A stretch of 64,000 nucleotides of DNA. It comes from Lactobacillus hominis DSM 23910 = CRBIP 24.179 (GTDB lineage: Bacteria; Bacillota; Bacilli; Lactobacillales; Lactobacillaceae). Positions 32,804 through 42,103 of the stretch are shown piece by piece; within the stretch, counting starts at the first letter, position 1, and each line of letters begins with the position of its first letter. A program made the translations under genes and the position numbers. The notes beneath the pieces were generated by a model. It had not been told where the DNA came from and ran no database searches. It saw only the letters and a list, made by a program, of their open reading frames with translations. The stretch covers positions 1-64,000 of the forward strand of contig NZ_CAKE01000015.1 of the NCBI RefSeq assembly GCF_000296835.1, written 5' to 3'.

Positions 32804-34783
32804 ATGATTACAAAAAGTCGGAAGTTAAATATTTTAGTTGGGATTATCTTTTTCATACCTTTGATTGAGCAAATAGCTACAAGCTACGATGATCGAATTC
32901 AATTTGCATTTTTATGGGAATGCGCATTAGGCTTAGTATTACTATTAGCTATTTTTTGGAATGATTTACGTGATTTTGATCAATGGTTTTTAGAAAAAGC
33001 GACTAGTGCGTTGACCATTTCTTTGACTTTGATTAATATTGGCAGTCAATTAAATTGGTACAGCGTAAATATCGGTAATTATATTTTTCAACTAGCTTTC
33101 ATTGCTTATACTCTGAGTCTATATTTTACTGAGCGACATTTTAATATTAAAAATATAATTTTGATCTTCTTAAATATGAATGTCTTGGCTAATTTTATGA
33201 CTAAGGGTGGGGCAATCTTGATTTTGCTTGTCTCAATTTTGGCTTTGGTATTATATTTTGAACGTTTCTTAATTACTCATACTGAACAATTTCGCTTGTT
33301 AATTTTACTCACGTATTTAATTACTTCTTTAGTAGCTGTTGTGTGGGTAAGTGCTGAATTACCTGATTTTCATATAAATAATATAAACTGGCAAATTGAA
33401 GCAATTGGCTTAGTTTTAATTATCTTTGCAGCATATTTTTTATTAAGGAATAAAGAAAAATTATACTTAACTACTCATATTGTTTTTGGAACGATTATTT
33501 ATTTAGTAGTGGGGCAAGTAGTATTAATCTTGGCTCAACCTTCAATGCTCAATGTGACATTTTTGGTATTGGCATTTTTGATTTATTTGAGCTTATTAAA
33601 TTTTCTGGGAAATATTGCCTTAACTCAAACTAAGCGTAAAATTTCTGTTATTATTCCTACTTATAATGGTGCTGATACTATTGTCGAAACTTTGCAATCA
33701 GTTAAGATTCAAACTTACCGTGATTGGGAAGTAATTATAGTCGATGATGGTTCGACTGACGACACTGAAAATGTGGTTAAGCATTATCTCGCTTATAATG
33801 ATTTGCCTGTAAAATACATCAAGCAAGATAACCAAGACCAACTCAATGCAGTTAAGCATGGCTTGAAATACGTGACAGGCGATATTTGTTATATCTTGCA
33901 CTCAGATGATGTTTTGTACGATTCAAATGTCTTTTATCGTGCAATGAGCGCTTTATGCGGCGAGAGATGCGATGGTATTTTTATTGGAATTCAAGAAATA
34001 GATGGTAAAGATAAGCTAGGCAAGATCTTGCGTACTAAGTCTTATTACAATAGCGAAACTACTGTTGCCAAGATGGCCTTAGCTTTTGGTAGAAATCCAT
34101 ATGTAGATTTTACTTATTGGCGTAGAGAAGTTTTTGAAAATCAGGTTAAACAAAACTACTTAACGGATAATTTGCCTGCTTGGTATGATGCCAGAACCAA
34201 TCACGGTTTAAAGATGGCTAACAGTAATTTCATTGGCTTAAAATATCGCGTTTTTGAAGGTAATTATTTAAATTCAGCTGATGGAAGCGTGAATGTTTTA
34301 TCCGGGGAATTACGTACTCTGCACCATATTTTGAGCAGATTATATATTCCGCAGTTTAAGTTCCAATCTATTTTTTATCGAGCATTTAATAAATTCGCTT
34401 TGTCGAGTATTTGTCCAGTTTTCTTTAAACAAGGACGTACAAGTCTGAAAAACATTACACCAACTGTTGCCAGCAGACGTGTTTCAGATTTGTCTAATCC
34501 ATACGTCAAAGCAATTGTTGACTTTAGTCAAAATTATGACGTCAAAAAAACGGCAGATATTATAATTCCAGAAGATTTGCAAATTTTTGATGGTGCTGAC
34601 ATTCGATTATTTAACCGTCAGCTTAGTCAAAATAAACTTGCACCGTTTTATTTTGAAATAATGAAGCTTATTGGCCGAGGAACTGGTACAATGCGAGTAG
34701 CGCAAAAAGATAAAGAAAAAATAGCAAGAATTCTAGAATTCTTCACTATAAAAGATTACGTAAAAATTGAGGTAAAAAAATGA
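32804..34783 (+). CDS. Membrane-embedded glycosyltransferase family 2 protein
   Basis: The start is uncertain: ATG at 32804 is preferred, just after the stop of the GT4 gene; in-frame ATGs at 32777 and 32792 overlap that gene. About 659 residues: the first 265 form about eight or nine membrane helices, followed by a GT-A domain (KISVIIPTYNGADTIVETLQS, IIVDDGSTDDT, ILHSDDVLYDS) and a C-terminal region without a recognised motif. The order (membrane part first, then GT2) is unusual, since most processive GT2 enzymes have flanking or C-terminal helices. Sugar specificity unknown. Confidence 0.8.
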   Translation: MITKSRKLNILVGIIFFIPLIEQIATSYDDRIQFAFLWECALGLVLLLAIFWNDLRDFDQWFLEKATSALTISLTLINIGSQLNWYSVNIGNYIFQLAFIAYTLSLYFTERHFNIKNIILIFLNMNVLANFMTKGGAILILLVSILALVLYFERFLITHTEQFRLLILLTYLITSLVAVVWVSAELPDFHINNINWQIEAIGLVLIIFAAYFLLRNKEKLYLTTHIVFGTIIYLVVGQVVLILAQPSMLNVTFLVLAFLIYLSLLNFLGNIALTQTKRKISVIIPTYNGADTIVETLQSVKIQTYRDWEVIIVDDGSTDDTENVVKHYLAYNDLPVKYIKQDNQDQLNAVKHGLKYVTGDICYILHSDDVLYDSNVFYRAMSALCGERCDGIFIGIQEIDGKDKLGKILRTKSYYNSETTVAKMALAFGRNPYVDFTYWRREVFENQVKQNYLTDNLPAWYDARTNHGLKMANSNFIGLKYRVFEGNYLNSADGSVNVLSGELRTLHHILSRLYIPQFKFQSIFYRAFNKFALSSICPVFFKQGRTSLKNITPTVASRRVSDLSNPYVKAIVDFSQNYDVKKTADIIIPEDLQIFDGADIRLFNRQLSQNKLAPFYFEIMKLIGRGTGTMRVAQKDKEKIARILEFFTIKDYVKIEVKK

Positions 34784-35478
34784 TTCCTAAGATTATTCAT
34801 TATGTTTGGGTAGGAGGCAATCCGAAACCTAAGAAAATTCAAAAATGTATGAAAACCTGGAAAAAGCATCTAGGCGATTACAAAATTATTGAATGGAACG
34901 AAAGTAACTTCGATATCCATGAAAATAAATATGTTGAACAAGCTTATAAAGCCAAAAAATGGGCCTTTGTGTCTGATTATATTAGAGCTAAAGCAATTTA
35001 TGAATATGGTGGAATCTATTTAGATACTGATGTTTTGGTATTGGACGATTTGCACGAATTGTTGAAAAATCGCGCTTTTGTTGGTTTTGAAAATAAAGAT
35101 AATCCATTCACTGCAGTTTTTGGTGCAGAACCACATCACCGTTTAATCAAAGATATGCTTGATTATTACAACGATCGTGATTTTGCGTTTGATACTCAAG
35201 ATCAAATGGCTGGTGTAAACACTGTTTCAGTATCTGATATTTTAAAAGAAAAATATGGAGCTAAGCCTAACAATAAAGAACAATGGCTTCCATACGGCAT
35301 CCACGTTTATCCAGATGGTGTTTTATGCAATCCATCTGCTAATTCTAAGACAATTCACGTCTTTACTGGTACTTGGATGGAAGGTGCAAAGCCATTAAAG
35401 CGTAAAATCGTTACTAACTTAAAGCTTCAAATTAAGACTCCATTTGAAGCTGGCTTATATGCAAAAGTATTTCGATAA
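34780..35478 (+). CDS. GT32-type glycosyltransferase with DXD motif
   Basis: A 232-residue protein starting IPKIIHYVWVGG, with AFVSDYIRAKAIYEYGGIYLDTDVLVL carrying the DTD metal motif and a C-terminal FTGTWMEG. This is the Gly_transf_sug (capsule/Och1-like) family, which transfers a hexose from a nucleotide sugar. It overlaps the GT2 gene by 4 bases, so translation is coupled, and is last in the cluster. Confidence 0.85.
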   Translation: MIPKIIHYVWVGGNPKPKKIQKCMKTWKKHLGDYKIIEWNESNFDIHENKYVEQAYKAKKWAFVSDYIRAKAIYEYGGIYLDTDVLVLDDLHELLKNRAFVGFENKDNPFTAVFGAEPHHRLIKDMLDYYNDRDFAFDTQDQMAGVNTVSVSDILKEKYGAKPNNKEQWLPYGIHVYPDGVLCNPSANSKTIHVFTGTWMEGAKPLKRKIVTNLKLQIKTPFEAGLYAKVFR

Positions 35479-35485
35479 AAAATTT

Positions 35486-35513
35486 GCATTGCTAATTTTA
35501 GCAATGCTTTTTT
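35486..35513 (+). terminator. Terminator of the wall-glycan cluster
   Basis: Perfect 10-bp stem GCATTGCTAA/TTAGCAATGC with T-run. Confidence 0.9.
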
Positions 35514-35589
35514 GCTATCTGAGCCTGATTGATTATAATTATAGACAAACATAAACATAAACATATAGAAAGATATTTAGTGAGGGAAA

Positions 35590-37062
35590 ATGTTAAACAC
35601 AAATATTGATCAAGATGATTCTTTGATCTTGCATACGGATTTATATGAAATTAACATGATGTACACTTATTTCAAAAAAGGAATAAGTGAACGTAATGCT
35701 GTATTTGAAGTTTTCTTTAGAAAAGAACCATTTGGCAATGGCTATGCATTAAACGCTGGTTTGAGTCATGTAATTGAGTACTTAAATAATTTCCATTTTT
35801 CAGAGAGTGATTTGCAATATCTTAAAGAACAAGAAAATTACGATGATGATTTTATTGATTATCTTCGTAATATGAAATTGCAATTAACAGTGCGTTCTGC
35901 TCTTGAAGGTGAATTAGTTTTTGCTCATGAACCAATTATGCAAATTGAAGGACCATTAGCTCAATGTCAGCTTGTAGAAACCGCAATTTTGAATATTATT
36001 AACTTCCAAACTTTAATTGCCACCAAGGCTGCTCGAATTAAGGTCGCTGTCGGCGATGACGGCTTAATGGAATTTGGTACGCGTCGTGCTCAAGAAACAG
36101 ATGCTGCTATCTGGGGTACGCGTGCAGCCTACATTGGCGGGTTCGATGCCACAAGTAATGTCAGAGCAGGAAAATTATTCGGTATTCCAATTTCTGGAAC
36201 TCATGCTCACTCTTTAGTTGAATCCTTTGATAGCGAATATGAAGCTTTCAAAGCTTACGCTGAAACTCATAAAGATTGCGTATTTTTAGTAGATACTTAC
36301 GATACTTTACGAAGCGGTGTGCCAACTGCTATCAAGGTTGCTAAAGAAATGGGTGATAAGATTAATTTCTTAGGCGTCAGAATCGACTCTGGTGATATGG
36401 CTTATATTTCTAAGAAAGTTAGAAAGCAACTTGATGATGCTGGTTTTAGGGATGCTAAGATTTTTGCTTCTAATGACTTGGATGAAAAGACTATCCAAAA
36501 CCTTAAGATGCAAGATGCAAAGATTGACGTTTGGGGAATTGGTACTAAGTTAATTACAGCTTTTGATCAACCTGCATTAGGTGGAGTTTATAAGTTAGTG
36601 GCCATTGAAGATGAAAATGGCAATATGCGCGACACTTTAAAGATTTCTTCTAATGCTGAAAAAGTGTCTACTCCAGGTAAAAAACAAGTATGGCGCATTC
36701 AAGCAAATTCTGAAAAGAAAAATGAAGGCGACTGGGTTTCTGAATATGATGAAGATCCACGCGACTTTGAAGCATTATTTATGTTCCACCCACAATATAC
36801 TTATATTAATAAAGTGGTAACTGATTTTACTGCGCGTCCGCTACTTCAAACTATCTTTTTAGAAGGCGAGCAAGTTTACCACGAACCAAGCCTTCAAGAA
36901 GTTAAAGAGTTTGCGGCTAAGAACTTAGATGGTTTGTGGGATGAGTATAAACGTAGCTTAAATCCACAAGATTATCCAGTGGACTTGTCTCAAAGACTTT
37001 ATGATCATAAGATGAACTTGATCAATGATATTAGAAGCAAAATTATGAAGCGAGGCTATTAG
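35590..37062 (+). CDS. pncB: Nicotinate phosphoribosyltransferase
   Basis: A 490-residue NAPRTase of the long Gram-positive type. Key parts: LHTDLYEINMMYTYF at the start, EFGTRRAQETDAA, GTHAHSLVESF with the phosphorylatable histidine, FLGVRIDSGDMAYISK, and WGIGTKLITAFDQPALGGVYKL. It joins nicotinate to PRPP to make nicotinate mononucleotide, using ATP. It is followed after 3 bases by nadE; the two form a NAD salvage operon, fitting an organism that cannot make NAD de novo. Confidence 0.93.
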   Translation: MLNTNIDQDDSLILHTDLYEINMMYTYFKKGISERNAVFEVFFRKEPFGNGYALNAGLSHVIEYLNNFHFSESDLQYLKEQENYDDDFIDYLRNMKLQLTVRSALEGELVFAHEPIMQIEGPLAQCQLVETAILNIINFQTLIATKAARIKVAVGDDGLMEFGTRRAQETDAAIWGTRAAYIGGFDATSNVRAGKLFGIPISGTHAHSLVESFDSEYEAFKAYAETHKDCVFLVDTYDTLRSGVPTAIKVAKEMGDKINFLGVRIDSGDMAYISKKVRKQLDDAGFRDAKIFASNDLDEKTIQNLKMQDAKIDVWGIGTKLITAFDQPALGGVYKLVAIEDENGNMRDTLKISSNAEKVSTPGKKQVWRIQANSEKKNEGDWVSEYDEDPRDFEALFMFHPQYTYINKVVTDFTARPLLQTIFLEGEQVYHEPSLQEVKEFAAKNLDGLWDEYKRSLNPQDYPVDLSQRLYDHKMNLINDIRSKIMKRGY

Positions 37063-37065
37063 TAA

Positions 37066-37899
37066 ATGAGACCTTTACAAGAAAAAATCGTAGCTTATGA
37101 ACATGTAAAACCAGAAATTGATCCAAAAGAAGAAATTAGAAAGTCAATTGATTTTTTAAAAAATTATTTAAAAGAAAATCCTTTCTTAAAGACCTATGTC
37201 TTGGGAATTTCTGGTGGTCAAGATTCAACTTTAGCTGGAAAATTGGCTCAAATGGCAATTAACGAAATGCGTCAAGAAACTGGCGATTCATCTTATCAAT
37301 TTATCGCAGTGCGTCTTCCTTATGGCAAGCAAAATGATGCAGACGACGCAGCTGACGCTGTTGCATTTCAAAAGCCAGATCAAGATTTAATCGTTAATAT
37401 TAAAGAACCAGTTGATGCGCTTGTTAAGGTGATTGAAGCAACAGGTCAAAAGATTACTGATTTTAATAAAGGCAATATTAAAGCGCGTCAAAGAATGGTT
37501 GTTCAATATGCCATTGCTGGAGCTAATTCAGGCGCTGTAATTGGGACTGATCATGCGGCGGAAAACTTTTCCGGTTTTTACACCAAATACGGCGATGGTG
37601 CTGCAGATATTACGCCACTGTTTCGTTTAGATAAGCGGCAAGGTAAGCAAATGCTTAAAGAATTGGGCTGTCCTGAACATTTATACATGAAAGCTCCAAC
37701 TGCAGACTTAGAGGAAGAAAAGCCAGATTTACCGGATGAAGAAGCACTTGGCGTAACTTACAATGAAGTCGACGACTATCTTGAAGGTAGACAAGTTAGC
37801 GATAAGGCAGCTGAGCAAATTGAAAAATTGTGGAAAAAGAGTGAACACAAGCGCCACTTGCCAGTAACAATTTTTGATGACTTTTACAAGCACAACTAA
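37066..37899 (+). CDS. nadE: Ammonia-dependent NAD+ synthetase
   Basis: A 277-residue protein with the ATP-pyrophosphatase loop [10 protein letters not shown] (about 49-58), [52 protein letters not shown] and [20 protein letters not shown]. There is no N-terminal glutaminase domain, so ammonia is the amide donor. It converts nicotinate adenine dinucleotide to NAD and is cotranscribed with pncB. Confidence 0.93.
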   Translation: MRPLQEKIVAYEHVKPEIDPKEEIRKSIDFLKNYLKENPFLKTYVLGISGGQDSTLAGKLAQMAINEMRQETGDSSYQFIAVRLPYGKQNDADDAADAVAFQKPDQDLIVNIKEPVDALVKVIEATGQKITDFNKGNIKARQRMVVQYAIAGANSGAVIGTDHAAENFSGFYTKYGDGAADITPLFRLDKRQGKQMLKELGCPEHLYMKAPTADLEEEKPDLPDEEALGVTYNEVDDYLEGRQVSDKAAEQIEKLWKKSEHKRHLPVTIFDDFYKHN

Positions 37900-37900
37900 C

Positions 37901-37930
37901 TTGCTAAAAATCCATACTTTTTACTATAAT
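37901..37930 (+). promoter_or_regulatory. Promoter for the riboswitch-ATPase unit
   Basis: TTGCTA (37901-37906) and TATAAT (37925-37930) are 18 bases apart, placing the RNA start just before the aptamer. Confidence 0.65.
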
Positions 37931-37940
37931 AGTATACGTA

Positions 37941-38054
37941 ATAAGGGAGTAACGGCAAGCGATTGCGGCAAGCCCAACAACCGAGAGCTCCAGCTCTCTG
38001 GACTTGTCTTAATGAGTGAGACTTATGCACCAGAGATGGGCATAAGTCTTTTTT
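37941..38054 (+). ncRNA. yybP-ykoY-type (manganese) riboswitch with terminator
   Basis: The leader starts with AAGGGAGTAACGGCA, has CCCAACAACC leading into a GAGAGCT/AGCTCTC hairpin, and then AATGAGTGAGACTTATGCACC. These correspond to the conserved GGGGAGUA and GAGAC-UUAUGC blocks of yybP-ykoY aptamers as I remember them. AGACTTATGC then pairs with GCATAAGTCT (38019-38049) before T residues, making an expression-platform terminator that includes the aptamer's 3' strand. Such leaders bind Mn2+ and turn on exporters; the gene below encodes a P-type ATPase, as for YoaB of Lactococcus lactis. Confidence 0.75.
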
Positions 38055-38070
38055 CGTAAGGAGGAAAGTT

Positions 38071-40740
38071 GTGAAGTATTACGATGAAAATATCCCTGAT
38101 GTGGAAAAGGATCTTGAGACATCTTTAAAAACAGGGTTAAGTAATGAAGAGGCTAAAAAACGTCTTGAAAAATATGGCGAAAATGCTTTAGCTTCTAAGA
38201 AAAAACGTAGCATGGTTGCGCGCTTCTTTGATCAATTCAAAGATTTTATGATTATTGTTTTGATTATTGCAGCGATTGTTTCAGGTATTGTAGCTCAAGA
38301 ATGGACTGATGCTGCAATTATCATGATCGTTGTTTTGATCAATGCTTTGCTTGGAACTTTCCAAGAAGCGAAATCTGAAGCAGCTATTGATGCGTTGAAG
38401 GAAATGTCAACGCCAAGTGCGCATGTTAGAAGAAATAATGTCATCTTAGAAATTCCAAGTACGGAAATTGTTCCGGGTGATGTTGTTTTACTTGAAGCTG
38501 GCGATGTAATTCCAGCTGATATGCGTTTAACTGTTGCTAAAAGTTTGAAGATTGAAGAATCAGCCTTGACTGGTGAATCAGTTCCTGTGGATAAAAGCAG
38601 TGAAACCTTGCCTGACAGTGAAGTGGCTTTAGGCGATCGGATTAACATGGCTTATGCCAATACCAGCGTCACTTACGGACGTGGCGAAGGTATTGTCACA
38701 GCAACTGGAATGAATACTGAAGTTGGTAAGATTGCCACGATGCTTAATAATGCCGACGAAACCGATACTCCTTTAAAGCGTAATTTAAACCAACTTGGTA
38801 AGACCTTGACAATTATGATTTTGGCAATTTGTGCCATTGTCTTTATTGTCGGAGTATTAAAGGCTAACCCAGCTGAACGAAACTCGACTTTGATGATTAA
38901 CATGTTTTTAGTGGCGGTTTCATTAGCGGTAGCTGCAATTCCTGAAGGATTGCCAGCAATTGTAACGATTATTTTAGCTTTGGGTACGCAGACAATGGCT
39001 AAGCATAAGGCTATTGTCAGAAAGCTACCTGCAGTTGAAACGTTGGGTGCAACAGATATTATTTGTTCTGATAAAACTGGTACTTTAACGCAAAATCAAA
39101 TGACTGTGGAAAAAGTTTACTACAATGGCGTTGTCCACAGTGAAGATCAAGAAATAAGCGAAGATAATCCGGCTTTGCTTTCAATGATTTTGGCCAACGA
39201 TACGCAAATTGAAGAAGGTGGCCGTCTTTTAGGAGATCCAACTGAAACTGCATTAATTCAATATGCCTTTGATGAAAATATTGATGTGCAAGAACTTCTT
39301 CAAAAAGATAAGCGTATTCAAGAAGTACCGTTTGATTCAGTACGTAAGTTAATGTCGACTGTTAATAAGTTTGGAGATAAGTATTATGTTGCCGTTAAAG
39401 GTGCTCCAGATGAGTTATTAAAGCGTGTTACTTCAGTAGAAATCAATGGTCAAGTAAGTCCGATTACCGATGAGCAAAAACAAGATATTTTAGCTGCCAA
39501 CAAGGATATGGCACAAAATGCTTTACGTGTGTTAGGACTTGCTTATAAATACGTGAATAAGCCATATGACGATCCAACAACTGATAATGTTGAACAAGAT
39601 CTAATTTTTGCTGGTTTGGTAGGGATGATCGATCCAGAAAGACCAGAAGCAAAAGCTGCTGTGGCAGAAGCTAAAAGAGCGGGTATTAGAACAGTTATGA
39701 TTACTGGGGACCACCAAATTACCGCTGCTGCAATTGCGAGTCGTTTAGGCATTTTACAAGAAAGTCCTGATAAAAATAAGGCTGTCATTACTGGTGCTGA
39801 ATTAGATAAATTATCAGATGATTACTTTATTAAACACGTTTCTGACTATAGCGTTTATGCCCGCGTTTCTCCAGAAAATAAAGTTAGAATTGTTAAAGCA
39901 TGGCAAGCAAATGACAAGATTGTTGCCATGACTGGTGATGGTGTTAACGACGCTCCAAGTTTAAAGCAAGCTGATATTGGTATCGGAATGGGTATTACTG
40001 GTACTGAAGTTTCTAAAGGCGCTAGCGATATGGTTTTGGCGGACGATAACTTTGCTACTATCGTTGAAGCCGTTAAGCAAGGTCGTAAGGTATTTAGCAA
40101 TATTCAAAAAGCCATCTTATACTTAATGAGTTGTAACGTTGGTGAAGTTTTAACGGTATTTATGATGACGATGCTAGGCTGGGATATTTTAGAGCCTGTG
40201 CAATTGTTGTGGATTAACTTAGTAACTGATACTCTGCCAGCTATTGCCTTAGGTGTAGAACCTGTGGAAGATGGAATTATGGATCGTAAGCCACGTGGCA
40301 AGAAGTCTAACTTCTTTAGTGGCGGTGTAGCAAGTTCGATTATTTATCAAGGAATTTTGGAAGGCGTTTTAGTATTAGGAGCTTACCAATTTGGCTTGCA
40401 TGTTGGACCGCATATTAATAATCCACAATTGCAACACGGGGATGCTTTGACAATGGCCTTCTTAACTTTAGGTTTGATCCAGTTATTCCATGCCTTTAAC
40501 TCCAAATATATCCACCAATCAATCTTTAGAAAGCACACCTTTTCAAACAAGTGGTTTAACGGTGCAATTTTAATTGCTGCAGTAATTATGGCCTTTGTTG
40601 AATTGCCATTTATGACTAAGTTATTTGATGTAACTGAATTAGATCCAATTCAATGGTTAGTTGTTTTGTGCGCTGGCGTATTGATGATTTTGATTGTTGA
40701 ATTAGTCAAGTTAGTTCAACGTTCAATGGGTAAGAGATAA
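38071..40740 (+). CDS. P2-type cation-transporting ATPase (Ca2+/Mn2+, PMR1/YoaB-like)
   Basis: GTG start with AAGGAGGAAAG. An 889-residue P-type ATPase: N-terminal cation-ATPase domain, LTGESVPVDK, AAIPEGLPAIV in M4, phosphorylation site DKTGTLT (D334), KGAPDELLKR, MITGDHQITA, GDGVNDAPSLKQADIG, and WINLVTDTLPAIALG in M6. The M4/M6 motifs fit the PMR1-like group that moves Ca2+ and Mn2+. The riboswitch directly upstream favours manganese export. It forms a single-gene unit ended by a terminator. Confidence 0.9.
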   Translation: MKYYDENIPDVEKDLETSLKTGLSNEEAKKRLEKYGENALASKKKRSMVARFFDQFKDFMIIVLIIAAIVSGIVAQEWTDAAIIMIVVLINALLGTFQEAKSEAAIDALKEMSTPSAHVRRNNVILEIPSTEIVPGDVVLLEAGDVIPADMRLTVAKSLKIEESALTGESVPVDKSSETLPDSEVALGDRINMAYANTSVTYGRGEGIVTATGMNTEVGKIATMLNNADETDTPLKRNLNQLGKTLTIMILAICAIVFIVGVLKANPAERNSTLMINMFLVAVSLAVAAIPEGLPAIVTIILALGTQTMAKHKAIVRKLPAVETLGATDIICSDKTGTLTQNQMTVEKVYYNGVVHSEDQEISEDNPALLSMILANDTQIEEGGRLLGDPTETALIQYAFDENIDVQELLQKDKRIQEVPFDSVRKLMSTVNKFGDKYYVAVKGAPDELLKRVTSVEINGQVSPITDEQKQDILAANKDMAQNALRVLGLAYKYVNKPYDDPTTDNVEQDLIFAGLVGMIDPERPEAKAAVAEAKRAGIRTVMITGDHQITAAAIASRLGILQESPDKNKAVITGAELDKLSDDYFIKHVSDYSVYARVSPENKVRIVKAWQANDKIVAMTGDGVNDAPSLKQADIGIGMGITGTEVSKGASDMVLADDNFATIVEAVKQGRKVFSNIQKAILYLMSCNVGEVLTVFMMTMLGWDILEPVQLLWINLVTDTLPAIALGVEPVEDGIMDRKPRGKKSNFFSGGVASSIIYQGILEGVLVLGAYQFGLHVGPHINNPQLQHGDALTMAFLTLGLIQLFHAFNSKYIHQSIFRKHTFSNKWFNGAILIAAVIMAFVELPFMTKLFDVTELDPIQWLVVLCAGVLMILIVELVKLVQRSMGKR

Positions 40741-40754
40741 TAAATTTTAATATT

Positions 40755-40789
40755 GATCCTAAGCAAAATTTTGCTTGGGATCTTTTTTT
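40755..40789 (+). terminator. Terminator after the ATPase gene
   Basis: GATCCTAAGCAAAA/TTTTGCTTGGGATC stem with T-run. Confidence 0.9.
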
Positions 40790-40809
40790 ATTTGGTTTAA
40801 AATGCTGAT

Positions 40810-41274
40810 ATGAATGAAAATGAATTACAAAAATTAGTGGAAAATATTTCTTTAAAATATTTTAATCGGCCATTTGTTCACTGTGTAAAAATTAATAACC
40901 GTATGCGAACAACTGGTGGAAGATATTTTTTAACTGATCATCACATTGATATCAATGGACACTTTCTACTGCCACAATATTATGATGATTTAATAGGTAT
41001 TATTAAACATGAATTGACTCATTATCACTTGCACTTACTAGGCTTAGGCTATAAACATCAAAATCGTGATTTTAAAATTTTATTAGCTAAAGTAGGTGGA
41101 TCGCGTTACGCCCCCGATATTGGCTTAAGAAATAAAAGAAAAATCAATTATGTTTATGAATGCATCCAATGTCATTTAAGATATCCGCGCGTTAAAAGAG
41201 TTAATACAGCTCGTATGAGATGCGGTAAGTGCGGTGGTAAATTAAAAATGATTATTAATAATAAGGAAAAATAA
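40810..41274 (+). CDS. SprT-family protein
   Basis: A 154-residue protein with the zinc motif KHELTHYHLHLLG (HExxH form) and a C-terminal zinc ribbon: YECIQCH and MRCGKCGGKL, two CxxC pairs. This matches the SprT/YdcK family found in Bacillota. The eukaryotic relative Spartan is a protease for DNA-protein crosslinks; the role of the bacterial protein is unknown. The spacing to the terminator upstream supports a separate promoter, and the tRNA-Leu gene follows by about 50 bases. Confidence 0.88.
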   Translation: MNENELQKLVENISLKYFNRPFVHCVKINNRMRTTGGRYFLTDHHIDINGHFLLPQYYDDLIGIIKHELTHYHLHLLGLGYKHQNRDFKILLAKVGGSRYAPDIGLRNKRKINYVYECIQCHLRYPRVKRVNTARMRCGKCGGKLKMIINNKEK

Positions 41275-41322
41275 AAAAGATGTTTGCTTATTTCGCAAAA
41301 TTCTGGTATATTATTTGAGTAC

Positions 41323-41408
41323 GCGGGCGTGGCGGAATGGCAGACGCGCAAGACTAAGGATCTTGTGATCGCTTTTAGATCGTGGAAGTTCGAGTCTTCT
41401 CGCCCGCA
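41323..41408 (+). tRNA. tRNA-Leu (anticodon AAG)
   Basis: An 86-base class II tRNA: acceptor GCGGGCG/CGCCCGC, anticodon stem CAAGA/TCTTG with loop CTAAGGA (anticodon AAG), long variable arm, T-arm GAAGTTCGAGTCTTC, discriminator A. CCA is not encoded. A34 would normally be read as is or as inosine; tRNA-Leu(AAG) is common in lactobacilli. Confidence 0.93.
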
Positions 41409-41414
41409 CTTATT

Positions 41415-41446
41415 GGAGGAAGTCGTAAATGCGGCTTCCTTTTTTG
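41415..41446 (+). terminator. Terminator after tRNA-Leu
   Basis: AGGAAG/CTTCCT stem with a T-run. Confidence 0.7.
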
Positions 41447-41482
41447 CTAGAGAAATAAATGAAGTTAAGGAGCTTGCTGGAG

Positions 41483-42100
41483 ATGACAAGTAAGAAAGTA
41501 CAAAAGATAACTATCGGAGCTATTTTTGTTGCTATTTTAATTATTCAATCCTTTATTCCATACTTAGGTTATATTAGAATTTTGCCTGCCTTACCATCGA
41601 TTACAATTATTCCGCTGACGATTGCGATTGCGGGCTGTTTGTTGGGCGTGAGTTTTGGCACGACCATGGGACTTGTATGGGGATTGTTGAGCTTAATTTT
41701 GGCATATACGCAACCTGGCGATATGGTATCTTTGATGCTGTTTCAAAATCCATTTATTGCTGTAGTTCCTAGAGTAGCTGCTGGTTTTGCTGGAGCAATG
41801 ATTGCCCAAGCAGCTAAAGACGATAGTAAAATGCAAAAAACTTTTGTTTTTGGAGCTAGTGGTTTAGCAGTTTCTTTAATTAATACACTTTTAGTAATTG
41901 GGTTAACCAGTTTATTTTTTGCCCATGATCCAAGTGCTTTGCTTCATAATTTGGGTCAAGCTAGTTCTCAAGCTCCGTTAATTTGGATTTTACTAGTAGC
42001 TTTAGGGATGAATGGAATTGTTGAAGCGATTTTTACAGCTGTCGTAACGCCAATTATTGTTATTCCATTAAAGCGTTTTTTAAGTAAGAAGATGCGATAG
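41483..42100 (+). CDS. ECF transporter substrate-binding S component
   Basis: The start is set at 41483 (MTSKKVQKI), with AAGGAG about 11 bases before; an in-frame ATG at 41459 is the alternative. The 205-residue protein has six hydrophobic segments with the layout of ECF S components: KITIGAIFVAILIIQSFIPYLGYIRILPALPSITIIPLTIA, LMLFQNPFIAVVPRVAAGFAGAMIA, and a final segment before KRFLSKKMR. It would dock on an energy-coupling module encoded elsewhere. The vitamin is not determined; pantothenate is one option. The glucosaminidase gene follows 3 bases after its stop. Confidence 0.82.
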   Translation: MTSKKVQKITIGAIFVAILIIQSFIPYLGYIRILPALPSITIIPLTIAIAGCLLGVSFGTTMGLVWGLLSLILAYTQPGDMVSLMLFQNPFIAVVPRVAAGFAGAMIAQAAKDDSKMQKTFVFGASGLAVSLINTLLVIGLTSLFFAHDPSALLHNLGQASSQAPLIWILLVALGMNGIVEAIFTAVVTPIIVIPLKRFLSKKMR

Positions 42101-42103
42101 AGT

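Noticed and set aside
37874..38059. Open frame of 61 codons across the end of nadE
   Set aside because: It overlaps nadE and the riboswitch leader and has no ribosome site; the RNA structure explains the sequence better.
38295..38648. Long antisense frames inside the P-type ATPase and gatA genes
   Set aside because: They are mirror frames of well-conserved genes with no start signals or domains.
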